Made by a program: the position numbers and the translations under genes. Of a stretch of 64,000 nt of DNA, positions 43,990 through 52,429 are shown in pieces. Where the stretch lies: contig JAIQET010000018.1 in NCBI GenBank assembly GCA_020073645.1, positions 28,813-92,812 of the forward strand, read 5' to 3'. Numbering within the stretch: position 1 is the first letter of the stretch; each line of letters starts with the position of its first letter. The notes below the pieces were generated by a model. The model saw only the letters and a program-made list of their open reading frames with translations. It made no database searches and was not told where the DNA came from. This DNA comes from Terriglobia bacterium. GTDB lineage: Bacteria; Acidobacteriota; Terriglobia; Terriglobales; Acidobacteriaceae.

Positions 43990-44173
43990 GGCTTCAGACC
44001 GGCCTGTTTTAGTAAGCTGTTCAACGTGCCGGGGGGCAGATCGTCATTCATGTGGCCGGGCAACGTGACACGCCCTGGCTTCGTTGGATGCTTGTACTGG
44101 CGATGACTGCCCTTCGTCCGCTGAGATACCAGCCATCCTGCTCTAACTGACGGATGATATCGCGTACCTTCAT
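43986..44173 (-). pseudogene. hicA: HicA-family toxin with one-base frameshift
   Basis: From ATG 44173 the frame gives MKVRDIIRQLEQDGWYLS. After one missing base near 44117-44122 the +1 frame gives RTKGSHRQYKHPTKPGRV, then TLPGHMNDDLPPGTLNSLLK and QAGLKP with stop in the correct overlap with hicB. Together this is a full 62-residue HicA with the GSHRQY motif carrying the catalytic His. The total length is 188 nt, not a multiple of three. Either a genuine inactivation or a base-calling error. Confidence 0.85.
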
Positions 44174-44208
44174 ACTTTTCCAGTTACGTCGGAGGGAAGT
44201 CCCCTCCC

Positions 44209-45351
44209 CTACCTATTTTCGATCGGCACCCAGTGCTGGGGATAGGCGGGACCAAGGTAGTCCGCGCGCGGCCGGATCAGCCGGTTATCGTCGAGCTGCT
44301 CGATGACGTGGGCGGTCCAGCCGCTGATGCGGGAAACGGCAAACACCGGGGTGAACAGGTCCACGTCGATGCCCAGGGTGTGGTAGGTGGACGCGGAGTA
44401 GAAATCCACGTTGGCGTTCAGCTTCTTGTCAGCCTTAATGAACTCTTCGATCTTGCGCGAATACTCGAACCACTTGGGATTTCCGCTGGAGTTGCCCAGA
44501 TCGCGCGACATGGTCCGCAGGTGCGTCGCCCGCGGGTCCTCGGTGTGATATACGCGATGCCCGAAGCCGGGGACCTTTTTCTTCTGCCCGAGCATACCCT
44601 TGATGTACTCGACGGGGTCGGCGCCGTCGCGGTCAATCTCCATCAAGATTTTGAATACGGCTTCGTTGGCGCCGCCATGCAGCGGTCCCTTCAACGCCCC
44701 AATGGCTGAGGTCACCGCGGAGTGCATATCCGACAGTGTGGCCGCGGTCACGCGCGCGGCAAAGGTGGACGCATTCAGCTCATGGTCGGCGTGCAAAATG
44801 AGCGCAATGTCGAGGGCGCGCTCGGCGGTCTTTGAGGGTGGCGCGCCATTGAGCATCAACAGGAAATTGGCTGCGTGCGAGAGTGAGCGGTCCGGCTCAA
44901 CCACCGGCTTTCCCTTGCGAATGCGATCGTAGGCGGCTACCACCATGGCGATCTGCGAAGTGAGCCGGATCGCCTTGTGGATGTTGGCCGCGCGGTCATT
45001 GTTTTTTTCCTCAGGGTCGTAGAAGGAAAGCGCGGAGACGATGGTACGCAGCACGTCCATGGGCAGGGCATGCTTGGGCGCGAGTTGCAAGCGGTGAATG
45101 ATAGAGGCGTCGAGCTTGCGCTCCTCGCCCAGACGCTCGCGCAGATCTTTCAGCTCGGCGCGGGACGGCAGCTTGCCGAACCACAGCAGGTAGCAGGTTT
45201 CCTCAAAGGTGGAATTGTCGGCCAGTTCGTGAATGTCAATGCCACGATAGGCCAAAACGCCTCGCTCCCCGTCGATGAAACAGATGCTGGAGGTAGTGGC
45301 GACTACTCCTTCCAGTCCCTTGGGGGCGTTGGTGGTGGTCAGGCTGGACAT
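44209..45351 (-). CDS. gltA: Citrate synthase
   Basis: 380 residues. The catalytic triad is His225 (GPLHGGANE), His265 (GFGHRVYHTEDPR) and Asp316 (NANVDFYSA). The short length and sequence match the Gram-positive/archaeal-type enzyme (CitZ-like), including methylcitrate synthases, so 2-methylcitrate activity cannot be excluded. It condenses oxaloacetate and acetyl-CoA for the TCA cycle. The hicA-hicB pair follows 35 nt downstream. Confidence 0.93.
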   Translation of the reverse strand: MSSLTTTNAPKGLEGVVATTSSICFIDGERGVLAYRGIDIHELADNSTFEETCYLLWFGKLPSRAELKDLRERLGEERKLDASIIHRLQLAPKHALPMDVLRTIVSALSFYDPEEKNNDRAANIHKAIRLTSQIAMVVAAYDRIRKGKPVVEPDRSLSHAANFLLMLNGAPPSKTAERALDIALILHADHELNASTFAARVTAATLSDMHSAVTSAIGALKGPLHGGANEAVFKILMEIDRDGADPVEYIKGMLGQKKKVPGFGHRVYHTEDPRATHLRTMSRDLGNSSGNPKWFEYSRKIEEFIKADKKLNANVDFYSASTYHTLGIDVDLFTPVFAVSRISGWTAHVIEQLDDNRLIRPRADYLGPAYPQHWVPIENR

Positions 45352-45529
45352 GGTGCCTCGCTCGCACTCCTGGATGTGCGTCGCAACTCACTTTTATACG
45401 CTAACAACGCTCAAGTTTCCAATCAGGCGGTTTGCCCGCGTCCGCAGCAGCGGCGTATATTAAAGAGTTTCCTTCATGCGCGCGGAGCCGTCTGTAGCGG
45501 CCCCGCTAATCTTGCCTGCGGAGTCATCT

Positions 45530-47635
45530 ATGAAACGGGTGTTCCTGCTCATTGCCTGGCTGGCCTGTGTTTTGGCGAGCTCCTTCGCTCCGGCGGACGA
45601 GGGTATGTGGTTGTACAACGCGTTTCCCAAGGACAAGGTAAAAACCCAGTACGGCTTCGAGCCCGCCCAGGATTGGCTGGATCACCTGCGGCTCTCTTCG
45701 GTGCGGTTCAACAACGGCGGGTCGGGTTCTTTTGTCTCGCCCGACGGCCTGACGTTCACCAACCACCACGTCGGGGCGGTTTGCATTCAGGAGCTTTCCA
45801 CCGGCGGCAAGGATTACATGAAAAGCGGCTTCTACGCCCGCAGTCAGGCCGAAGAAGCCAAGTGCCCCGACCTCGAACTGAATCAACTGCTGGGCATCGA
45901 GGACGTCACCGCCAAGGTGAATGCGGCGGTCAAACCAGAGATGTCAACCGCGGAATCCGGCCAGGCACAGCGCGCTGCCATGTCAGGCATTGAGAAAGAG
46001 TGCGTCGCCTCCACCGGACTGCGCTGCGATGTGATCACGCTGTACTCAGGCAAGGTTTATCACCTCTACAAGTACAAGAAGTACACCGACGTTCGCCTGG
46101 TGTTCGCGCCGGAATTCGACAGTGCGTTCTTCGGAGGCGATCCCGACAATTTCACTTATCCCCGCTACGATCTCGACATAACTTTCTTCCGAGTCTACGA
46201 GAACGGGAAGCCGGCGCACATCGGTAACTATCTGCAATGGTCGGCCACGGGCGTGAAGGATGATGAGCTGGTTTTTGTCTCCGGCAATCCTGGGAGCACG
46301 GGTCGGCTGCTCACCATGGCGCAGCTTGAGTTTCTAAGGACGGTCGATTATCCGGCGCGGCTTGCCACCTACAAGCGGCGCATCGCTGCCCTCCAGAAGT
46401 TCGCCGCCGAGTCGAAAGAAAACGCCCGCATCGCGAAGGAAGACATTTTCCGGTACCAAAACTCGCAGAAAGCAGTGACCGGGTATTTGGGAGAACTGAA
46501 CGATTCCGCGTTCATAGCGAAAAAGGCGGCGGAGGAAACCGTGCTGAAGGCGGCCTTCGCCTCCAGCGCTGAGCAGAATGCCGGCCGCGATCCCTGGAAA
46601 GCAATTGCCAGCTCCATGCAGATGTACAACGAGAACTACCTGCTCCTGTCCTACATCGAGCGATTGCGCGGCTTCGACTCCAATCTGGCGCGGAACGCGC
46701 GCGATCTGGTGCGCGTCGCGGAAGAGAAGACCAAGCCCAATGCCCAGCGTCTGCGGGAGTACCGCGACTCCAACTTGCCCTCGCTGGAGCAGAGACTTTT
46801 CTCGACGGCCCCTGTTTACAAGTCGCTCGAGATCGTCAAGCTCACCGATTCCCTGACGCAGATGGACGAGGAACTAAGCAGCGATACCGAGGCGGGAATG
46901 AAGGTGCTGAACTTCCGGCCGCCCTGGGAAGTGGCCGAGGAGCTGATTGACTTCACCAAGCTGCAGGATGTGGCGGTACGTCGGCAGCTCTATGAAGGCG
47001 GCCAGGCGGCCATTGAAGCGTCGAAGGACCCGCTGATCGTGCTGATGCGCAATATCGATCCCGATGCCCGCGAAGTCCGCAAGCGCTACGATGACGAGAT
47101 CGATGCGGTGGAACGGCGGGAGGGCGCGAGAATCAATTCGGCACGCTTCGGGCAGAGCGGATTCACTGAACCGCCGGACGCCACGTTCACCCTGCGGCTG
47201 AGCTATGGCGCGGTGCACGGCTACACCGAGAAGGGCAGGCAAGTTCCTTACTTCACGACCATCGGTGGCGCCTTCCAGCACGCCGCCGCCCATGGCAACC
47301 AGCCTCCCTACCAGTTGCCGCCCAGCTGGATGAAAGCCAAAGCCAAGCTGAACCTGAGCACGCCACTGAACTTTGTTTCCACGGCGGACATCATCGGCGG
47401 AAACTCCGGCAGTCCGACAGTGAACCAGGCAGGCGAGGTGGTGGGCATCATCTTCGACGGCAATTTGCAGTCGCTGCCCTGGAATTTTGCGTACAGCGAC
47501 GAGGTGGCGCGCGCTGTTAGCGTGGACGCGCGCGGCATCCTGGAAGCGCTGCGCAAGATTTACGGGGCTGATGCTCTGGCCAGGGAACTGGTAGGCGGAA
47601 CGAACGCAACGGCGAGCCCACCGGCAAAGCAATAG
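45530..47635 (+). CDS. S46-family dipeptidyl peptidase (DPP7/DPP11-like)
   Basis: About 701 residues. Signal peptide MKRVFLLIAWLACVLASSFA begins at ATG 45530, with GGAG upstream. The chymotrypsin-like catalytic residues are in FTNHHVGAVC (His), DPDNFTYPRYDLD (Asp) and GGNSGSPTVN (Ser). The helical cap lies between. S46 enzymes release dipeptides from the N-terminus in the periplasm and support growth on peptides. The Gly673-equivalent that sets acidic or hydrophobic preference was not assigned. Confidence 0.94.
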   Translation: MKRVFLLIAWLACVLASSFAPADEGMWLYNAFPKDKVKTQYGFEPAQDWLDHLRLSSVRFNNGGSGSFVSPDGLTFTNHHVGAVCIQELSTGGKDYMKSGFYARSQAEEAKCPDLELNQLLGIEDVTAKVNAAVKPEMSTAESGQAQRAAMSGIEKECVASTGLRCDVITLYSGKVYHLYKYKKYTDVRLVFAPEFDSAFFGGDPDNFTYPRYDLDITFFRVYENGKPAHIGNYLQWSATGVKDDELVFVSGNPGSTGRLLTMAQLEFLRTVDYPARLATYKRRIAALQKFAAESKENARIAKEDIFRYQNSQKAVTGYLGELNDSAFIAKKAAEETVLKAAFASSAEQNAGRDPWKAIASSMQMYNENYLLLSYIERLRGFDSNLARNARDLVRVAEEKTKPNAQRLREYRDSNLPSLEQRLFSTAPVYKSLEIVKLTDSLTQMDEELSSDTEAGMKVLNFRPPWEVAEELIDFTKLQDVAVRRQLYEGGQAAIEASKDPLIVLMRNIDPDAREVRKRYDDEIDAVERREGARINSARFGQSGFTEPPDATFTLRLSYGAVHGYTEKGRQVPYFTTIGGAFQHAAAHGNQPPYQLPPSWMKAKAKLNLSTPLNFVSTADIIGGNSGSPTVNQAGEVVGIIFDGNLQSLPWNFAYSDEVARAVSVDARGILEALRKIYGADALARELVGGTNATASPPAKQ

Positions 47636-47650
47636 AGCCGGCTTCGAAAG

Positions 47651-47870
47651 AAGCGGTCCTGTTCGGCGGGGCGCCGGAGTCGAGCGAAACGGCACTTGGG
47701 CATGGAATGACCCTGACTGGACGCAGCTTTCGCCCACAACCAGTCCCGCGGCTCGCGAAGAGTTCGGAACGGTTTGGGACCCAGCCAGCCGGCAGTTCCT
47801 GATCTTCGATGGAAATGTATTCAACTCGAACAGGTATTACGGGGATATGTGGAAGCTGACCGGCAAATGA
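47651..47870 (+). pseudogene. Kelch/galactose-oxidase-type propeller remnant, frameshifted
   Basis: Just after the S46 gene, AVLFGGAPES in one frame is followed in the next frame by GTWAWNDPDWTQLSPTTSPA, then AREEFGTVWDPASRQFLIFDGN and YYGDMWKLTGK with a stop at 47868-47870. These are consecutive Kelch blade motifs (LFGG, TWxWdGxxW, DxWxL). No start codon or earlier blades remain, so this is the 3' end of a lost secreted propeller gene. Confidence 0.7.
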
Positions 47871-47903
47871 CTGCGGCCGGCAGAACATTTCTCAAGACTC
47901 TAC

Positions 47904-47930
47904 AGGGAGAGGTCCACCTCTCCCTTTCTA
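47904..47930. terminator. Hairpin between the Kelch remnant and the Crp gene
   Basis: AGGGAGAGGT (47904-47913) pairs with ACCTCTCCCT (47916-47925), followed by TTCTA. It lies between convergent transcripts. Confidence 0.65.
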
Positions 47931-47952
47931 CAAACTGGCAGGTCGTGAAACC

Positions 47953-48609
47953 TCAATCATGGAGCACGACGTCAAGCAGCGAACTGTGAATCTCCAACCC
48001 CCCGTTGTAATGAATGAAACCCAGGCGTCTGAACCGATTCATAAAGAAATTGACTCGTGCCCGCGTGGTTCCGACCATCTCCGCCAGGGTTTCCTGGCTT
48101 ATTTTAGGAAGCACGGTCTCCGATCTGCCTTCCTTGCCGAAGCGGGCCAACAGTAGGAGAGTCCGCGCCAGCCGTTTCTCAGCAGAGTTAAAGAGCTGAT
48201 CAACCAGGTCCTCTTGAATTTGACTGTTGCGCGTGACCAGATACGCAACGAACAGGTCCGAAAAAGCGTGTTCACGGTGAAGCGCGCCCAGCATCGCCTG
48301 CTTTTGAATTCTGAGTACAGAGCACTCTGTGATTGCCGTGGCAGATGCCATGCGCTGAGGCTGGTCGGAGGTTATGCATCCCTCCCCCAGGAAGTCTTCC
48401 GGCCCTAGCAGCGCGATCGTAGCCTCTTTGCCCTGCTGGGAAAGGACCGTAAGTTTGACCCGACCTTTCTGAATGTAGAACACCGCATCCGCAGGTTCTC
48501 CCTGCACGAAGATGGCTTGGTTCTTTGGATATTGCAGGATGGTTCTCCCCAAGCCGCTTTGCGCCAGGAAAGCCTTGGGATCAAAGGGCCGCGTCTTGCC
48601 ACGGGCCAT
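47953..48609 (-). CDS. Crp/Fnr-family transcription regulator
   Basis: 218 residues from ATG 48609, which has GGGAGG 5 nt upstream. The cyclic-nucleotide-type effector domain is at about 20-135 (IFVQGEPADAVFYIQKGRVKL, GEGC). The C-terminal HTH has ISQETLAEMVGTTRARVNFFMNRFRRLG. No FNR-type cysteine cluster is seen at the N-terminus, so it is not an oxygen-sensing FNR. Ligand unknown. A 13-bp palindrome at 48706-48718 upstream could be its own operator. Confidence 0.9.
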   Translation of the reverse strand: MARGKTRPFDPKAFLAQSGLGRTILQYPKNQAIFVQGEPADAVFYIQKGRVKLTVLSQQGKEATIALLGPEDFLGEGCITSDQPQRMASATAITECSVLRIQKQAMLGALHREHAFSDLFVAYLVTRNSQIQEDLVDQLFNSAEKRLARTLLLLARFGKEGRSETVLPKISQETLAEMVGTTRARVNFFMNRFRRLGFIHYNGGLEIHSSLLDVVLHD

Positions 48610-48926
48610 AACAGCCTCCCAGAACACACCGCACTGATGCTTCGGTCCACGAGCAGGCGTGTACCTCATTATAGTCATGTGCGATGACACGCGGGCCGGG
48701 GAACCAATTGTGACAATTTAACCGGGCCCAAATGCGCAAATCTGTACAGTTTTGAACAGACAGGGCTGAGCCCCTCCGTCAGACTTAGCGAAAGATTGTG
48801 GGGAACTACGAGTCGAGTGTTCGGTCTAGGCCCTAGTGCGGAAATGGAAGGGTAGTTCGGCCTCGTTTAATACACCTATATCCCTCTCCATATATAGGCC
48901 GGGCTGCCCATTCTTGGGAGGTACCA
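48610..48926. promoter_or_regulatory. Intergenic control region between divergent crp and response-regulator genes
   Basis: Two short palindromes are visible. AATTGTGACAATT (48706-48718, with centre G) resembles a Crp-type half-site pair (TTGTGA), about 100 bp upstream of the crp start. CCTATAT...ATATAGG (48875-48881 with 48892-48898) lies 28 nt before the response regulator and includes a TATATA-like -10 candidate. No gene is seen. Confidence 0.4.
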
Positions 48927-49298
48927 ATGAGTCGAGCGTATCGGGGACCCGGGAGAATGCTGCTCTGTATCGATGATAGTCAGGCTATTTTGGAATATGA
49001 GAGATCGCTGTTTGAAACGTCGGGATACATCGTTGTTACCGCCGCTTCCGCGCGACAAGGATTGAGACTTGCGACGCTGTCTAACTTTGACCTGGTGCTT
49101 CTCGACTACCACATGCCTGAGATGAATGGCCACCAGGTCGCTCTTGAAATAAGGCGCATCAGGCCGGAAACTCTAGTGGTCATCTTCTCCGGCAGCGAGA
49201 TCCCAGACGAGACTCACAAGCTGGTCGATGCTGTCGTACCAAAAGGTGGAGCAATCAGGGAATTGTTACCCACCGTCACTAGGCTCTGTGAGCGGTGA
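48927..49298 (+). CDS. Stand-alone response regulator receiver domain
   Basis: 123 residues, a single CheY-like receiver: LLCIDDS (acidic pair), acceptor Asp in LVLLDYHMPEMNG (about residue 54), Thr/Ser switch in VVIFSGSE and Lys in AVVPKGG. No output domain, so it signals by protein contact. GGGAGG lies 7 nt before the ATG. No kinase is adjacent; the hybrid kinase at 6945 is distant. Confidence 0.88.
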   Translation: MSRAYRGPGRMLLCIDDSQAILEYERSLFETSGYIVVTAASARQGLRLATLSNFDLVLLDYHMPEMNGHQVALEIRRIRPETLVVIFSGSEIPDETHKLVDAVVPKGGAIRELLPTVTRLCER

Positions 49299-49543
49299 TC
49301 GCCGGCTTCAACAGCAGTGAGTCAACCCTGGTAGCAAAGCACCTGCGAAGCATAGGCTCCGCTTGCATTCCAGCAAAGCGGCAAAACAGTGACATATGCA
49401 ACATTGACGCTACTCACGGGTGTCAACCTCCGCTCTTCCCCTAGGGCATCCAAGGATTGCCGCGCCTGATGGAGCGCAAAAAGGCAACAAACCCGCCGGA
49501 AACTGCTCGGCCACAGCGTGATTCCCGGTTACAATCGAAGGGC

Positions 49544-51385
49544 ATGCGTTGGGTGGGGTCCATTTTCGCTGTTCTCGGGCTGGCGGTGGTGGCCTTCTGT
49601 GCCGATGAGCCGGGGAACGTCCCGCTGCTGCCTTGCGGCCAGGGCGGTCCGGGAGCTCCCAACTGCAATCCCTCCAGAAGGGAATTGAAGGAAGCGAAAG
49701 CCGCCTACGGCAACGCCCTTAAGCTGCAGAAAGAAAAGCGTGGGGACGAGGCTTTCGCGGAATTTGAGCGCGCGGCACAACTCAATCCCAGAGACATCGA
49801 CTACGTCACGGCCCGCGAAATGGCGCGGCAGCAGTTGGTCTACGAGCACCTGGAGCGTGGCAACACGGAACTGCTGAAGGGGCAGCAGGTAGAGGCCCTG
49901 GCCGATTTCCGCAACGCGCTGCAACTCGACCCGGAGAACCAGTTTGCCCAGCAGCGCTTGCGCGACGCGCTGGGGGAGTGGGCGCCCAGAGCCTCCGAGG
50001 CGCCCGAGGTACTGGCGGACGCCGGCCCGGTGCGGGTTGCGCCGAACCCGGTGCGAGCCGATTTCCATTACCGCGGCGATTCCCGTGAGTTGCTCACCCA
50101 GGTGGCGGCCGCGTTTGGCGTGGTGGCGACGCTCGACGATTCCTTGAAGTCCCGTCGCGTCGGTTTCGATATCCAGGGCGTGGACTTCTACACCGCCATG
50201 GGCGCGGCCTGCGATGTGACCAACACCTTTTGGACAGCGCTGGGCGACAAGCAAGTCTTGATAGCCGCAGACTCCGCCGAGAACCATCGCCTGTTCGACC
50301 GGATGGCGCTGCGCACCTTCTTCATACCCGGGATCACCTCGCCGCAGGAAATGCAGGAAATTGTCAATATGTTGCGCACCGTCTTCGAGATCCGGTTCAT
50401 CACTCCACAACCGCAGACCGGAACTCTGGTGGTGCGCGCGCCGCAAGCACTGCTGGACGCGGCGACGCAATTGCTGGGAACGCTCGGGGAAGCGCGCCCG
50501 CAGGTGCTGCTCGACGTGCATGTATACGAGGTCACCCGTACGCTGGTGCACAACATGGGCCTGCACATCCCCAACCAGTTTCAGTTGTTCAATATTCCCG
50601 CCGGGGCGCTGGCTGCCCTGGGTGGGCAGAATATCCAGGACCTGATCAATCAACTGATCGCCAACGGCGGTATTAACCAGGCGGGTTCGCAAGCATTGTC
50701 GGCGCTGCTGGCACAGTTGGGCAGCCAGCAGAATTCCATCTTCAGCCAGCCGCTTGCGACTTTTGGCGGTGGCTTGACGCTGTCGGGCCTGAGCCTGGGA
50801 ACGGCCAGCGCGCAACTGTCGCTGAACGAGAGCTCGGTGAAGAATCTGGAGCACGCCACCCTGCGAGTAGCGGACGGCAATGAGGCCAATTTCAAAGTGG
50901 GGTCGCGCTTTCCCATCCTCAACGCCAGCTTCGCGCCCATCTTCAATACGCCTGCGATTGCGCAGAACATCCAGAACAACACGTTCCAGGCGGCATTTCC
51001 TTCGTTCAGCTACGAAGATCTCGGCCTCACCATGAAGGCCAAGCCCCAGGTCAGCGGCATCTCTTACGTCACCCTGGCACTGGAGATGCAAGTGCGCTCA
51101 CTCACCGGCGCGGCGATGAATGGCGTGCCCGTCATCTCCAATCGCGAATACAAGGGCAGCATTACCTTGAAGAATGGTGAACCGGCAGTCGTCGCGGGAT
51201 CCGTCTCCCGCACCGAGCAGCGCAGTCTGAATGGCATTCCGGGCCTGGGAGGAGTTCCCGGGCTCAACCAGGTCATGACCACGAACGCCCGCGAAGAGGA
51301 CGACGACGAATTACTGGTGGTGATCACGCCCCACGTGGTCCGGCAGGATACCGCGACAAACTCGGAAGTGTGGTTAAAGAAATAG
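49544..51385 (+). CDS. Secretin (GspD/PilQ-like) with N-terminal TPR region
   Basis: About 613 residues from ATG 49544. Signal peptide ..IFAVLGLAVVAFCA; a helical TPR-like segment (about 40-135: AFAEFERAAQLNPRDIDYV, ALADFRNALQLDPENQFA); a secretin N1-like domain (VEFY/QEMQEIVNMLRTVFEI); and the C-terminal secretin core with VPVISNREYKGSITLKNGEP, then GLGGVPGLNQ and DELLVVITPHVV. Outer-membrane channel subunit for type II secretion or type IV pili. No gsp or pil genes adjoin, so the rest of the machine is elsewhere. Confidence 0.88.
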   Translation: MRWVGSIFAVLGLAVVAFCADEPGNVPLLPCGQGGPGAPNCNPSRRELKEAKAAYGNALKLQKEKRGDEAFAEFERAAQLNPRDIDYVTAREMARQQLVYEHLERGNTELLKGQQVEALADFRNALQLDPENQFAQQRLRDALGEWAPRASEAPEVLADAGPVRVAPNPVRADFHYRGDSRELLTQVAAAFGVVATLDDSLKSRRVGFDIQGVDFYTAMGAACDVTNTFWTALGDKQVLIAADSAENHRLFDRMALRTFFIPGITSPQEMQEIVNMLRTVFEIRFITPQPQTGTLVVRAPQALLDAATQLLGTLGEARPQVLLDVHVYEVTRTLVHNMGLHIPNQFQLFNIPAGALAALGGQNIQDLINQLIANGGINQAGSQALSALLAQLGSQQNSIFSQPLATFGGGLTLSGLSLGTASAQLSLNESSVKNLEHATLRVADGNEANFKVGSRFPILNASFAPIFNTPAIAQNIQNNTFQAAFPSFSYEDLGLTMKAKPQVSGISYVTLALEMQVRSLTGAAMNGVPVISNREYKGSITLKNGEPAVVAGSVSRTEQRSLNGIPGLGGVPGLNQVMTTNAREEDDDELLVVITPHVVRQDTATNSEVWLKK

Positions 51386-51441
51386 TAGTGAGTAGTAAGT
51401 AGTGAGTAGTGAGTGGAAGCTCTCGCTGCTCGCCACTCACT
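51386..51441. repeat. TAGTGAG heptamer array with hairpin
   Basis: Four units TAGTGAG, TAGTAAG, TAGTGAG, TAGTGAG (51386-51413) follow directly on the secretin TAG stop. AGTGAGTGG (51408-51416) pairs perfectly with CCACTCACT (51433-51441), so the gap between convergent genes folds as a terminator-like hairpin. Confidence 0.8.
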
Positions 51442-51449
51442 TCCATCTT

Positions 51450-52358
51450 CTACTTTCCCTGCTTGGCTGCGAAGTCCACCAAATCCTTCATGACTTCATA
51501 GGGAACCCCACCGCCAAGTTTGCGCCCATTGATGAACATGGTAGGCGTGGAATTGACGTCCAGCAACTTGCCCAGTGCTACGGAATTCTCCACCCGAGAG
51601 GTAGTTTCGGCTTTGGCGGCGCAAGCGGCAATGTCGGCGCCTTTCACCCCGGCGTTATCGGCCACACCCGCGAGCTTCTCGTCGGCGTTGGCAGGCGTGA
51701 TCTCCGTCTGGGCAGCGTAAACGCCCTCCACAAATTTCCAGAATGCATCGTTTGAAGCGTGCCCCACGCAGTCGGCATACGCGGCTGCCTTGGCGGCCCA
51801 CTCATGCGACGGAAGGGGAAAGTGCTGGAAGACCAGGCGCACGTTCTTGTCTTCGGTCAGGAGCTTGTCGATGATGGGCTGCGCTTCCTTGCAATGTGGG
51901 CACTCCAGATCACTGAACTCAACGATGGTGACGGGCGCGCCGGCCGGACCGCGCGACGGTCCAGTGACCCGCTTTTCCAACTGCTGGCGGTCGGCGTCAA
52001 AAGGATGAGGCCCAAACGGAATGATCTCGCCCGTGACAGCATGACGGCCGTCCGCCGTCACGTATAGCCTGTTACTCTGGGATCCTTGCGGACCGCTGAT
52101 CACCACGTTCACCTCAGCCAACCCTTCAGCAGTCGATGGCTTGATATCCACAACCTTCCAGGTCACAGAAGGTTGATAACCGAGCATCTGCTGCAGAAAA
52201 GCGTTGACCGTTTCTTCAGAAGGGAGGTTCGCCTTGGCACTGGATGCGAGGGTGGGGCTGGGGGTGGGGTGGTGTGCCGGGGTCGAGGGTTTCTGCTGAG
52301 CAACGACGATACCGACGAGCAGCAAAATGAAAGCAACACGGCAGAGCGGGCGAAGCAT
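51450..52358 (-). CDS. Periplasmic DsbA-family thioredoxin-fold protein
   Basis: 302 residues. Signal peptide ..FILLLVGIVVAQQ, a Pro/Ser/His-rich linker, an N-terminal ~80-residue domain (about 45-125), then a thioredoxin-fold domain with CPHC (153-156) and cis-Pro STPTMFINGRKLGG. It resembles the disulfide oxidoreductase/DsbG-like proteins common in Acidobacteriota. Likely oxidises or isomerises exported proteins. No DsbB partner in the window. Confidence 0.9.
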   Translation of the reverse strand: MLRPLCRVAFILLLVGIVVAQQKPSTPAHHPTPSPTLASSAKANLPSEETVNAFLQQMLGYQPSVTWKVVDIKPSTAEGLAEVNVVISGPQGSQSNRLYVTADGRHAVTGEIIPFGPHPFDADRQQLEKRVTGPSRGPAGAPVTIVEFSDLECPHCKEAQPIIDKLLTEDKNVRLVFQHFPLPSHEWAAKAAAYADCVGHASNDAFWKFVEGVYAAQTEITPANADEKLAGVADNAGVKGADIAACAAKAETTSRVENSVALGKLLDVNSTPTMFINGRKLGGGVPYEVMKDLVDFAAKQGK

Positions 52359-52429
52359 GCGGTCCTTTCTGGTAATTGCAGGAATGTTTACTGTCGCTAA
52401 CCGAACTCTGTCTCAACCGACTGTCTATC

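Noticed and set aside
49529..51091. 520-codon minus-strand frame opposite the secretin
   Set aside because: Shadow of the secretin reading frame with no family resemblance.
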